A stretch of DNA of 64,000 nt from JAWPMT01 sp965242775 (GTDB taxonomy: Bacteria; Bacteroidota; Bacteroidia; Cytophagales; Cyclobacteriaceae), in NCBI GenBank assembly GCA_965242775.1, contig CBDETI010000013.1:62001-126000 (forward strand), given 5' to 3'. Below the pieces are notes generated by a model that ran no database searches, was not told the origin of the DNA, and was given only the letters and a program-made list of their open reading frames with translations. Below are positions 17,389-26,720 of the stretch, piece after piece. A program made the position numbers and the translations under genes. Position 1 is the first letter of the stretch. Each line of letters starts with the position of its first letter.

Positions 17389-19278
17389 ATGAGTGATCCC
17401 ATCAAACACGAATGTGGTGTTGCTCTCTTGCGTCTTCGCAAACCCCTCCAGTATTACATAGACAAATACAACAACCCCAACTTTGGCGTCAGCAAAATGT
17501 ACCTTCTGATGCAGAAGCAGCATAATAGAGGGCAGGATGGAGCTGGAATAGCCAATATAAAGATCAACATGTCGCCTGGTTTTCGATACATCAGTAGATA
17601 TCGGACCATTGACCCGCGGCCGATCGAGGACCTCTTCGATAAGATCTATCGAAAATTCCGCAAGGCACAAAAAACCGCTACCGCCGATTTCAAGAATGCC
17701 GAGTGGTTACGCGAAAACCTTCCGTTTACCGGCGAACTCTGGCTCGGCCACCTGAGATACGGTACGCACGGTAAAAATAGTATTGAGAGTTGCCATCCTT
17801 TTTTGCGAAAAAACAACTGGCGGTCGCGAAACCTGGTCATGGCTGGTAACTTCAATATGACCAATGTCGATGAGCTTTTCGATATTTTGGTTGAATTGGG
17901 CCAACATCCAAAAGAAAAGACCGATACGGTGACAGTCATGGAGAAGATCGGCCATTTTTTGGACGATGAAAATCAAAAGATCTTCGCTGAGCATAAGACA
18001 GATGACATGTCCAATAGGGAGTTGACGGGGATCATTGAGCAGCAGTTGGACGTGCAAAAAGTGCTACAACGGGCCTGCAAAGATTTTGATGGAGGTTATA
18101 CCATGGCGGGACTAATCGGTTATGGCGCAAGCTTCGTGGCGCGTGACCCTGCAGGAATTCGTCCGGCGTACTACTATGCCGACGATGAAGTAGTGGTGGT
18201 GGCAAGTGAAAAACCTGCAATTAAAACGACCTTCAACTGCCAGTACGAAGACATTAAGGAGATCGAGCCAGGGCATGCCCTGATCATTGGAAAAGATGGA
18301 AATTTTGGACAAGCAAAATTTATCGATCAGGTAGAACGTAAGTCCTGTAGTTTCGAAAGAATTTATTTTTCCAGAGGAACTGATCCTAATATTTATGCGG
18401 AAAGAAGAGATCTGGGAGAATTGCTGATACCTCAGATATTGAAGTCCATCAATTTCGACTTGAAGAATACGGTTTTCTCCTACATACCCAATACGGCTGA
18501 GACGTCATTCCTTGGGTTAATGCGAGGAGTTGAACAATACCTGATCACCAAGAGGAAGGAAGTCATTTTGGATGGCAAGCCCACAGCTGATTCGCTGGAG
18601 GATCTTCTGAGTTTCACGCCTAGAGTCGAAAAACTCGTGCTAAAGGATGTGAAATTACGCACATTCATTACCGATGACGAACACCGTGATGACATGGTGG
18701 CCCACGTCTATGATACCACCTATGAGGTTATCAGAAAAAAGACCGATACACTCGTGGTGATCGACGATAGTATCGTGCGTGGAACAACGCTCGAAAAGAG
18801 CATCCTGACACTGCTGGATAAGCTAGAACCTAAAAAAATTGTGGTGGTTTCTTCCGCACCGCAAATCAGGTTCCCTGACTGTTATGGCATAGATATGAGC
18901 AAGATGAAAGACTTCCTGGCTTTTAGAGCCATGCTTGCCCTTCTTAAAGATCATGACAAGGAATACCTGCTCGATGAAGTTTTTGACAAGTGCCTTGCGG
19001 CCATAGGAGATAGGGACCAACCTAATTATGTCAAGGAACTTTACGATCAGTTCACCTATGAGGAGGTCTCGGCGAAAATTTCGGAAATAGTCAAACCGAA
19101 GCATGTAAAAGCAGAGGTTGAAATCGTCTATCAAACCGTCGACAACTTACATAAAGCGTGTCCTGATCATGCTGGCGATTGGTATTTCACAGGAGATTAC
19201 CCGACACCAGGAGGCAACCGGGTGGTAAACCGAGCTTTCGTGAATTTCATGAAAGGGGTGGAGGTCCGAGCTTACTGA
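17389..19278 (+). CDS. Long PurF-like amidophosphoribosyltransferase (Bacteroidota type)
   Basis: 629 residues, about 130 longer than ordinary PurF. It has an N-terminal class II glutamine amidotransferase domain with the nucleophile Cys9 (HECGVALL) after a short propeptide and the conserved NRGQDGAG and LGHLRYGTHG loops. A phosphoribosyltransferase domain follows with the PRPP loop VVIDDSIVRGTT (~456-467). PurF makes phosphoribosylamine from PRPP and glutamine, the first step of purine synthesis. Bacteroidota often carry this longer version as well as a standard purF, so a separate or specialised role is possible. It is convergent with the HNH gene, 2 bases apart. Confidence 0.85.
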   Translation: MSDPIKHECGVALLRLRKPLQYYIDKYNNPNFGVSKMYLLMQKQHNRGQDGAGIANIKINMSPGFRYISRYRTIDPRPIEDLFDKIYRKFRKAQKTATADFKNAEWLRENLPFTGELWLGHLRYGTHGKNSIESCHPFLRKNNWRSRNLVMAGNFNMTNVDELFDILVELGQHPKEKTDTVTVMEKIGHFLDDENQKIFAEHKTDDMSNRELTGIIEQQLDVQKVLQRACKDFDGGYTMAGLIGYGASFVARDPAGIRPAYYYADDEVVVVASEKPAIKTTFNCQYEDIKEIEPGHALIIGKDGNFGQAKFIDQVERKSCSFERIYFSRGTDPNIYAERRDLGELLIPQILKSINFDLKNTVFSYIPNTAETSFLGLMRGVEQYLITKRKEVILDGKPTADSLEDLLSFTPRVEKLVLKDVKLRTFITDDEHRDDMVAHVYDTTYEVIRKKTDTLVVIDDSIVRGTTLEKSILTLLDKLEPKKIVVVSSAPQIRFPDCYGIDMSKMKDFLAFRAMLALLKDHDKEYLLDEVFDKCLAAIGDRDQPNYVKELYDQFTYEEVSAKISEIVKPKHVKAEVEIVYQTVDNLHKACPDHAGDWYFTGDYPTPGGNRVVNRAFVNFMKGVEVRAY

Positions 19279-19280
19279 TC

Positions 19281-19787
19281 TCAGGCGTAAGCCTTTGGTT
19301 CTAAGTACTTATGCCAATCTTGTTGCAGGCGACCTGCTGAGGATTTGAGAAATACTAGATAAGATGGCTTCACAGGGTTTTTGGATAGTGTCAGTCCTAC
19401 TTTCTCAGGCGTCTCGTCACCCTTTCTCGAATTACAATGCTTGCAGGCTGTTACTAAGTTGGTCCAGCTTGATTTGCCTCCCTTTGATTTTGGAACCACA
19501 TGATCAAGTGTCAGGTCTTTGCTGGTTCCACAATACTGGCAGGAATAACCATCTCTCTTGAATAAATTGTAACGGGTCAGCACAACACCCCTGTACGGTA
19601 CATGTTTGTAATCGTAAATACGGATAACCGACGGATAGGGGAACGTCTGATTTACCGAGCGTAGCGCCTTGTCCGCCATTCCTTCCAGTAGTTCGGCTTT
19701 TTCCAGGTAGATAAGCAGAAAGGCCCTTTGTACCGAACAAAGTGTGAGAGGTGTGTAATCTTGATTGAGGACGAGGACGCTGTTCAT
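19281..19787 (-). CDS. HNH endonuclease family protein
   Basis: 168 residues. The C-terminal half has an HNH fold with two zinc-binding pairs, Cys83/Cys86 (CQYC) and Cys115/Cys118 (CKHC), and the catalytic region LDHVVPKSKGG (His96) with Asn110. The N-terminal half (VLVLNQDYTPLTLCSVQRAF) is typical of a chromosomally conserved HNH family in Bacteroidota and other phyla that is not linked to mobile elements. The DNA substrate is unknown. The gene lies 7 bases after smpB on the same strand and ends 2 bases from the convergent PurF-like gene. Confidence 0.88.
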   Translation of the reverse strand: MNSVLVLNQDYTPLTLCSVQRAFLLIYLEKAELLEGMADKALRSVNQTFPYPSVIRIYDYKHVPYRGVVLTRYNLFKRDGYSCQYCGTSKDLTLDHVVPKSKGGKSSWTNLVTACKHCNSRKGDETPEKVGLTLSKNPVKPSYLVFLKSSAGRLQQDWHKYLEPKAYA

Positions 19788-19794
19788 GTCTTAG

Positions 19795-20259
19795 TTACAA
19801 CTGTAGTTCTTGATTTATCTTTTTCTGATCCTTTTGTTTAAGTGATTCTCTTTTGTCATATAGCTTTTTCCCTTTTGCTAATGCTATTTGAAGCTTGGCA
19901 ATCCCACGGCTGTTGATGTAAAGCTTCGTCGGAATGATTGTCAGCCCCTTTTCCTCCGACTTCTTTCGCAATTTTTCCAGTTCATTCTTTTTCAAAAGAA
20001 GCTTGCGCTCTCGCAAAGGGTCATGATTATTGTAAGTACTCTCGGTGTATTGCGCTATGGTCATGCCTTTAATAAAGAGTTCTCCTTTTTGAAAATGACA
20101 AAAGGCCTCCGGCAGACTTACCTTACCCTCCCGAATTGATTTGATCTCACTCCCCTTCAATGACAGGCCCGCCTCGTACGTATCTATAAATTGATATTCA
20201 TACGACGCCTTACGGTTCCTAATGGAAACATCACTTGCAAATCTTGACTCCTTCTTCAT
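19795..20259 (-). CDS. smpB: SsrA-binding protein SmpB
   Basis: 154 residues. It carries the SmpB signatures NRKASYEYQFIDTYEAGLSLKGSEIKSIREG, an RERKLLLKK motif and a basic C-terminal tail (GKKLYDKRESLKQKD) that enters the ribosome. SmpB binds tmRNA and delivers it to stalled ribosomes for trans-translation. It sits between tsaD (53 bases upstream) and the HNH gene (7 bases downstream) on the same strand. The tmRNA gene itself is not in this window. Confidence 0.97.
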   Translation of the reverse strand: MKKESRFASDVSIRNRKASYEYQFIDTYEAGLSLKGSEIKSIREGKVSLPEAFCHFQKGELFIKGMTIAQYTESTYNNHDPLRERKLLLKKNELEKLRKKSEEKGLTIIPTKLYINSRGIAKLQIALAKGKKLYDKRESLKQKDQKKINQELQL

Positions 20260-20312
20260 AACACCTTCGTGAAAATAATGCCTAATTCATTGCTGATCCT
20301 ACCACTTCTGAC

Positions 20313-21317
20313 TTAAAGTGGCATTCTTGGTCTGGGTATGTCCTTTAATGAACCATATTTCCCCGCTTCGAACTGATAATGCCCTGTCAATGCGATCATA
20401 GCAGCATTATCTGTGCAGTATTCAAAGTCTGGGATGAATACATCCCAACCACTCTGGCTTCCCAGGTTATTGATCGCGGTACGCAACCCTTTGTTGGCTG
20501 AGACCCCACCTGCTATTGCGACCTGATCCAGCTTATGAGCATTCATAGCTTTCTTCAACTTGTGGAGCAGCATCTCGATGAGTGTATGCTGGTAACTTGC
20601 AGCCAGGTCTGCTATATTTTTGGTAATGAATTCCGAGTCCCTGGCCAGTTCTTTCCTTAAAAAATATAAAAGAGAGGTCTTTATACCGGAGAAGGAATAA
20701 TTCAAGTCGGGTACGTCTGACTTGCTGAAACTATACTTGCTTGAGTCTCCCTGAGTCGCAAGTTTATCAATCATCGGGCCGCCCGGATAAGGTAATCCCA
20801 ACAACTTCGCTCCTTTGTCGAAAGCCTCACCCACTGCATCGTCGATGGTTTGACCAATTACCTCCATATCTAGATGGTCCCTCACCAACACGAGCTGTGT
20901 GTGACCACCACTAACGGTCAAACATAGAAAAGGGAATTGAGGAGTTGGTTCCTTAATAAAATGCGATAAGACATGTGCCCGCATGTGGTTGACAGGTATT
21001 GTGGGGATGTCCAGAGCCATGGCGAATGCCTTTGCAAATGAACTTCCTACCAGCAACGCCCCTAAAAGTCCTGGCCCTTGGGTATATGCGATCGCAGAAA
21101 TTTCGTTTACATCAATGGCGGCGGACTGCAAAGATTCACGAATGATGGGGACAATGTTCCTTTGATGGGCCCGTGAGGCCAATTCAGGAACAACACCACC
21201 AAATTCGTTATGCACTGATTGTGTGGCAATTATATTGTTTATTACTTTGCCATCACGACAAATAGCCGCTGAAGTTTCGTCACATGAGGATTCGATACCT
21301 AAGATCGTTGTGCTCAT
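20313..21317 (-). CDS. tsaD: tRNA N6-adenosine threonylcarbamoyltransferase
   Basis: 334 residues from ATG 21317, giving the standard beginning MSTTILGIESSCDETSAA. Metal-binding His111 and His115 (NHMRAH) and the ASKH-fold signatures GVVPELASRAHQRN, SGGHTQLV and GVSANKGLR are present. TsaD transfers threonylcarbamoyl to A37 of ANN-decoding tRNAs together with TsaB and TsaE, which are not in the window. The open frame extends 23 codons further upstream, but those residues lack family similarity. It is divergent from the TamB-like gene, with starts only 6-24 bases apart. Confidence 0.96.
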   Translation of the reverse strand: MSTTILGIESSCDETSAAICRDGKVINNIIATQSVHNEFGGVVPELASRAHQRNIVPIIRESLQSAAIDVNEISAIAYTQGPGLLGALLVGSSFAKAFAMALDIPTIPVNHMRAHVLSHFIKEPTPQFPFLCLTVSGGHTQLVLVRDHLDMEVIGQTIDDAVGEAFDKGAKLLGLPYPGGPMIDKLATQGDSSKYSFSKSDVPDLNYSFSGIKTSLLYFLRKELARDSEFITKNIADLAASYQHTLIEMLLHKLKKAMNAHKLDQVAIAGGVSANKGLRTAINNLGSQSGWDVFIPDFEYCTDNAAMIALTGHYQFEAGKYGSLKDIPRPRMPL

Positions 21318-21341
21318 AGTTTTTTGTGTGTGAGAGCAAAT

Positions 21342-24300
21342 TTGTCCATAAAACGCGTATTGCGACCTATTTATAAAGGATTGCAACTCCTTGTACTCTC
21401 GCTGGGTGTACTATTGCTTATTTCATTGATTTTGTTGCAGCTGCCGCAGGTTAAGGCCAAACTGGCATCAGAAGTAGTTGAATATCTTACCGACAAAACA
21501 GGTCACGAAATTGCTTTGGAAGGTGTTGAAGTTGCCTGGCTCGATCACTTTTCCCTGGAAAACCTTCATGTGAAAGATCTAAGGGCAGATACCATGGTTT
21601 CTGCAGACCGAATCACGATCGACTTTTCCCTTGACCAACTTTGGAGCGATGGATACATCAATTTGGATGACATCTATGTTAAAAATGCGACGCTCCATCT
21701 CATACGTCATGACAGCAGCTCAGCGCTTAATCTTAAGGCCTTTCTGGAAAGACTATCCACAAGTGAGGACACGACTAAGCAAAAACCACAAATTAAAGTT
21801 TCCAACGTGGAACTTGATCGAGTGGTCCTGAAACACTCCAATAGAGGAAGAAAAAGAAACGACCAATTCATAGATCCAAACCACTTGGCCCTTCAGATCA
21901 ATCAGGCGATCATGTCTGAGGTTGATCTTTGGTCGGATACACTCAACTTTGAGATCTTGGGGTTTTCCTGTGAGGAGTTGGATCATGGAATGACTATCCA
22001 GCAATTCAAATCGGCAGTGCACCTGGATCCACAGCACATAGTTATGGCAGAACTATTGCTGGAGATGGGACAAAGCACCATAACGGACTCACTCGCATTT
22101 ACATTTGATCATATCGGCGAGCTTGCCCAGTTTTTCTCGCTGGTGCGACTGGATGGGTCCTTGAAAAATACCCGGATCGCTACTTCTGACTTGCGGTATT
22201 TCGCGCCTGTTTCTTTTGATTCGACTTTGTTGTTATCAGGAAAATTTTCCGGACCAGTATCCAATCTGACCCTTAGAAATATTCAAGTCTCGAGCCTGAC
22301 CGGCAGCAAAATTGAGGCCTCAGGCTCACTAATAGGTTTGCCTACCCTTCGATCCACTTTTATGGATCTGGATTTGCAGGATGGATGGTTTCAGGCCGAG
22401 GACATCAGGACCTTACTAGGGAAATACTCTTTTGGCGATGATGTGCAATTTGAAGGGAATTTTTCAGGATTCTTGTCAGATTTTGTGGCATACGGTTTTT
22501 TTCGTACCCCCCATGGGACGCTTCGCAGTAACCTCAACTTCAAAGTTCCGACCAAGTTTTCCGAGGCAAGTTATAAGGGGCAATTTCAACTTGCTGATTT
22601 TGATTTGGGGCGTGTTGTCCAGGACACGATTGTTGGCACTGTTGATATGATCGCAAGTATCGAAGGCCAGGGGCTGAGAAAGGAAACAGCCAACTTCTTC
22701 TTGGAAGCCCAGGGAAGAAACCTGAAACTGAATCGCTATGAATATGATAGCCTTTGGCTAGAAGGACAGTTTACGCGTAACTATTACGATGGCAGCATTC
22801 GAATAAGCGACCCGCACTGTACCCTTCAAGGGTTAACCAAAGTAGACCTGAGGAATGAGGCGGAAATACTCGAGTTAAATCTGGATATAGATACCCTGCA
22901 TCTGCAAGCGCTCAACTGGACGGGTCAGCGCTTAGACCTTACCGGTAACCTCCTGGCGGATTTGACCGACCTTAAATTAGATAGTGTGGTAGGGCTGGCC
23001 CGATTCCGAGACCTGGTGTTGACTGGACCTGAGCTCAGTCTTGATCTCGGTTTGGTGGAGTTCAGTTCAGAGAAAAAGGGCGCGGAGCGACTGTACAAGG
23101 TAAAGTCGGCGCCGATAAATGCTACCCTTACAGGCGTGTTTGACCCTTCGGCTGCTTTGAAGGATATTCCGCAAGCCTTAAATGCTTACCAGGCCCAACT
23201 TTTGGCCAAAAAGCAGATTGATACCCTGGCACTCAACCAGAGCGGCACCGACCAGCGACCTTATAAGCTTGCGTTGACCATGGATATCAAAGAAATTGAT
23301 CACCTAATGCAATTTGTGGGCTGGCCGGTAAATTTTTCTAATGGCACTCACATTGAAGCCGAGTTCAGAAAAAGCAAAAACATCAACATGTCCATTCTAT
23401 TGGATGCAGATTCAATCTCCTCCGGCAATAGTCATTTCAACAACGTTCATGCCGAGGCAAATGTGTCACATGATGCCAATTCGCCGGATGTCCTGGCCCT
23501 GGTGCAAGTTGAATCCGGCTCACAGCGCTGGGAAGGGGTGACGCACTCTGAAAAATTGTTCCTGGAATCCGTATGGTTCAATAATGATATTGATAGCCGA
23601 TTGGTCGTCAGTCAGAATCATATCAATAATCATCTCGATCTAAATACCCGTGTGACCTATCACCAGGATTCTGTCGTCATTAACCTAAAGCCATCCGATA
23701 TCGTGCTGATTGGAAACCCCTGGTCAGTAGAAAGGCGGAATGCTGTGGTCTGGTCCGAAAATGTATTGGACTTCCGGTTTTTTCAATTGAATTATGGTCT
23801 GCAGCAAATAAGCATAGATGGAGCTTATTCGAATTCGAAGGCCGATTCAGCATTTATGAAAATCGATAATTTTCCTCTGGCCGAGCTAAATGCCTTCCTC
23901 GAAAAATACAAATTTGATGGAACGCTTGACCTGGAATTGCAGCTAAGTCAGGATAGTCTTCGAAATGCTACTTTGACGGGATCCGTATTTACCCATGACA
24001 TTCATGCCAATGATGTTCTTATCGGAGATGTAAATGGAGACATCTCCTGGGACCGGTCGACCGAAAAAATGACGCTGGATCTAGACCTGATCCGGGAAGG
24101 TGTAAATACTATAGATATTAAGGGAAAGTATGACCCAAGGGCCGCATATGACCAGCTCGATGTAAATGCCTCCTTAGATGGAGCTGGCTTGGAATTGATG
24201 CAGCCCCTGGTGGGAGAAGTCTTCGATAATATCTCTGGCTCCATGCAGGCTCAGGTGCGAATTACGGGACCTTTGACAAGTCCGGTCTTCTCCGGTAGTG

Positions 24301-25844
24301 GGAGGATCGATAATGGGCAACTAACATTTCCCTATACCAATACCACCTACAAAGTTTCAGGAGACGTCCAATTTGATTCTTATGAAATATCATTTCAGGG
24401 GCTGCAGACCAAAGACCTTTCTAATGGCACGGGTACACTTTATGGAAGTGTGTATCATGAAAACCTGAAAGACCTAAAGGTCAATTTCTTTTGGGACTTT
24501 GACCGCATGCAACTGCTAAACACATCTTCACTAGATAATACGCTGTATTATGGGAGGGCTTATGGCACCGGTAACCTAAATCTAAATGGCCCGCTGAATC
24601 GCCTGAGTCTGCGAGCTCAGATCACTTCTGATCCGGGAACAAGGGTATTTTTTCCACTTGAAGAAGACCAGCAGATAGCTTCCAGCGAGTTTATCACTTT
24701 CGTGAATCCATCATTGGTTGACTCCATTGCCCAGGCCACGGTACCAAAGACCATCAAAACAGATGGCATGTCCATTAACCTCGACCTGAATGTAACTGAA
24801 GATGCCTATGCCGAGCTAATTTTTGATGCTCAGACAGGCGACATTATTCGGGGACGGACCAAGGGAAATCTTCAGTTTCAGATGGATCCCACGGGTGAGT
24901 TTTCATTGCTTGGTGGTCTGGAGATTGCCAGCGGTGCATACAATTTTACAGTTCCAGGTGTAAATAAGGAGTTCAAACTCCGGAGTGGAGGCACGCTAAG
25001 CTGGTCCGGGGACCCCTATCAGGGAACGGTGAACTTGCAGGCTACTTACCGGCAAATTGCCGACCTCAAGGACTGGGATAGCCAACTGACCAACACCACT
25101 AAAATTCCGTTTCTTGTAGTGCTGGATCTGGAGGGTGATATGCTTCAGCCGGATATTTCGTTCCGCATAGAGACTGCCGACGATGTAACGGTCCTGCCTG
25201 GGGCTGACAGTGAAGGACTGAGACGGTTTTTGATCTCCACCAACGATCGGGAGGACGAGTTGAATTTGCAAGTATTTAGCCTCTTGATGCTTCGGAAACT
25301 ATCCCCTCAAAGCAGCTTTCAAATAGGTCGTGTTGATCGGGGACTAGGTAGCAGTGTCAGCGAAATTGTGTCCAATCAATTGAGTTACTGGCTGAGCCAA
25401 AGCAATGAAAACCTCGAAGTTGATATTGATTTGGCCAACCTCGATGAAAATGCATTCAATACTTTTCAATATCGCCTGGCCTATTCGTTTCTTGATGGGC
25501 GGCTTCGTGTTTCAGGCGGCAACAATGTCAATGGCGGTAATACGGCGGTTCAAAACACAGATGGCCAACTAACTGGAAACAACGCACTCATCGGGAATTG
25601 GTCTGTGGAGTATTTGCTGACATCCGATGGCCAGTTACGGGCGAAAATTTTCAGCCGATCCAATCAGTCCCTCAACGCGGCAACTACCAATGCTCAGCAA
25701 ACAGGTATCAGTCTCCAACTGATCAAATCCTTTGATCAGTTCAGGGAATTGGTCAGCAAAAAAAGAACCTCGACTACTGAAGTAACTGATACGCTGAAAA
25801 CCCATGATCGAAAAAATGAAGAGGGAATTTCAAAAGCAAACTGA
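21342..25844 (+). CDS. tamB: TamB-like translocation/assembly module protein (DUF490)
   Basis: About 1500 residues. A single N-terminal membrane helix (VLSLGVLLLISLILLQL) anchors a very long chain of repetitive beta strands, as in AsmA/TamB lipid-transfer proteins. The C-terminal ~400 residues carry the TamB domain (for example GTLSWSGDPYQGTVNLQATY, LNLQVFSLLMLRKL, and a YRLAYSFLDGRLRVSGG terminal strand). The family bridges inner and outer membranes and assists outer-membrane protein or phospholipid delivery. No ATG exists near the beginning: candidate starts are TTG 21324, GTG 21330 and TTG 21342; the last gives MSIKRVLRPIYKG, a normal cytoplasmic lead before the helix. Confidence 0.9.
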   Translation: MSIKRVLRPIYKGLQLLVLSLGVLLLISLILLQLPQVKAKLASEVVEYLTDKTGHEIALEGVEVAWLDHFSLENLHVKDLRADTMVSADRITIDFSLDQLWSDGYINLDDIYVKNATLHLIRHDSSSALNLKAFLERLSTSEDTTKQKPQIKVSNVELDRVVLKHSNRGRKRNDQFIDPNHLALQINQAIMSEVDLWSDTLNFEILGFSCEELDHGMTIQQFKSAVHLDPQHIVMAELLLEMGQSTITDSLAFTFDHIGELAQFFSLVRLDGSLKNTRIATSDLRYFAPVSFDSTLLLSGKFSGPVSNLTLRNIQVSSLTGSKIEASGSLIGLPTLRSTFMDLDLQDGWFQAEDIRTLLGKYSFGDDVQFEGNFSGFLSDFVAYGFFRTPHGTLRSNLNFKVPTKFSEASYKGQFQLADFDLGRVVQDTIVGTVDMIASIEGQGLRKETANFFLEAQGRNLKLNRYEYDSLWLEGQFTRNYYDGSIRISDPHCTLQGLTKVDLRNEAEILELNLDIDTLHLQALNWTGQRLDLTGNLLADLTDLKLDSVVGLARFRDLVLTGPELSLDLGLVEFSSEKKGAERLYKVKSAPINATLTGVFDPSAALKDIPQALNAYQAQLLAKKQIDTLALNQSGTDQRPYKLALTMDIKEIDHLMQFVGWPVNFSNGTHIEAEFRKSKNINMSILLDADSISSGNSHFNNVHAEANVSHDANSPDVLALVQVESGSQRWEGVTHSEKLFLESVWFNNDIDSRLVVSQNHINNHLDLNTRVTYHQDSVVINLKPSDIVLIGNPWSVERRNAVVWSENVLDFRFFQLNYGLQQISIDGAYSNSKADSAFMKIDNFPLAELNAFLEKYKFDGTLDLELQLSQDSLRNATLTGSVFTHDIHANDVLIGDVNGDISWDRSTEKMTLDLDLIREGVNTIDIKGKYDPRAAYDQLDVNASLDGAGLELMQPLVGEVFDNISGSMQAQVRITGPLTSPVFSGSGRIDNGQLTFPYTNTTYKVSGDVQFDSYEISFQGLQTKDLSNGTGTLYGSVYHENLKDLKVNFFWDFDRMQLLNTSSLDNTLYYGRAYGTGNLNLNGPLNRLSLRAQITSDPGTRVFFPLEEDQQIASSEFITFVNPSLVDSIAQATVPKTIKTDGMSINLDLNVTEDAYAELIFDAQTGDIIRGRTKGNLQFQMDPTGEFSLLGGLEIASGAYNFTVPGVNKEFKLRSGGTLSWSGDPYQGTVNLQATYRQIADLKDWDSQLTNTTKIPFLVVLDLEGDMLQPDISFRIETADDVTVLPGADSEGLRRFLISTNDREDELNLQVFSLLMLRKLSPQSSFQIGRVDRGLGSSVSEIVSNQLSYWLSQSNENLEVDIDLANLDENAFNTFQYRLAYSFLDGRLRVSGGNNVNGGNTAVQNTDGQLTGNNALIGNWSVEYLLTSDGQLRAKIFSRSNQSLNAATTNAQQTGISLQLIKSFDQFRELVSKKRTSTTEVTDTLKTHDRKNEEGISKAN

Positions 25845-25901
25845 CCGAATTGCAAAACGGATCGAAAGTGCGTAAATTCCTATTACTTCAAACCTGACGT
25901 C

Positions 25902-26300
25902 ATGGACTTTGTCAATTTTAGCAAAAGTTTCGCCACTGAAATAAACGGCCAGTACACTGAGTATGATGATAAGAAATCAGTATTTGTCATCCCGCTACCC
26001 GATGGACGGAATCAGACAGTAATTGCCGAGATTTTTCATCATGAGCAATATCAGAAGGAGGTGGTAAGGGTCGACTCGAAAATTTGCAATCTGTTCTCGC
26101 CGATTAAATATTCAGAAATCTTAAAAGCGAGCCAAAACTTTGTGCATGCCCGATTTATCGCGGAGGATGATTTTCTCAAAGCGGAGGCTTCTTTTTTTCT
26201 TGACAACCTTGAAGAACGGATCATCAAGGAAATGATTCTGGAAGTCGCGCAAGTAGCTGATGAGTGGGAACTGAAAATTACAGGCAAAGACATTCACTGA
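25902..26300 (+). CDS. Small YbjN-like protein of unknown function
   Basis: 132 residues, soluble and acidic, with an alpha/beta pattern (VFVIPLPDGRNQTVIAEI...ARFIAEDDFLKAEASFF) like the YbjN / type III secretion chaperone-like fold. Members are often one-domain proteins thought to bind other proteins. The assignment rests on pattern only. It lies 57 bases after the TamB-like gene and directly before rnpB, whose conserved core begins about 20 bases after its stop codon. Confidence 0.65.
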   Translation: MDFVNFSKSFATEINGQYTEYDDKKSVFVIPLPDGRNQTVIAEIFHHEQYQKEVVRVDSKICNLFSPIKYSEILKASQNFVHARFIAEDDFLKAEASFFLDNLEERIIKEMILEVAQVADEWELKITGKDIH

Positions 26301-26318
26301 AATAACCATAATTTTGCA

Positions 26319-26668
26319 ACGCAAGCCAGCCTATCGCTCTTCGTTATGAAGGGAGGAAAGTCCGGGCAACATAGAGCATCATACTTCCTAGCGGGAAGTC
26401 CCGAGCGATCGGGGAGAAAGTGCCACAGAAAATATACCGCCTCGCTGGTCGGGGTAAGGGTGAAATGGTGAGGTAAGGGCTCACCGGCCGAGACGTGAGT
26501 TGAGGTGCATGGTAAACCTTATGAGTTGAAAGACCAAGTAGGTCCCGAGCTTCGCAAGAAAAAAGGTTGCTCGCCTTTTCGGGATTGGGTAGGTCGTTAG
26601 ACTCTTGTTGCGAGGCAAGAGCTAGATAAATGATAGGCCTCGACAGAACCCGGCTTACCGGCTTGCCT
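26319..26668 (+). ncRNA. rnpB: RNase P RNA (class A)
   Basis: The two universally conserved blocks are present: GAGGAAAGTCCGGGC at 26353-26367 and ACAGAACCCGGCTTA at about 26643-26657. The ends pair as helix P1, GCAAGCC (26321-26327) with GGCTTGC (26660-26666). Length (~350 nt) fits bacterial class A RNase P RNA. The RNA is the catalytic subunit that trims the 5' leader of precursor tRNA with the RnpA protein, whose gene is not here. Ends are approximate to a few bases. Confidence 0.95.
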
Positions 26669-26720
26669 TGACTAGAAGGGCACGGAAGTTGCTATCGCTT
26701 CAACAAGAGAGATAATTAAT

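Noticed and set aside
19281..19787. Homing endonuclease or group II intron protein
   Set aside because: The HNH protein is in a normal housekeeping run with smpB and tsaD, with no intron or interrupted gene.
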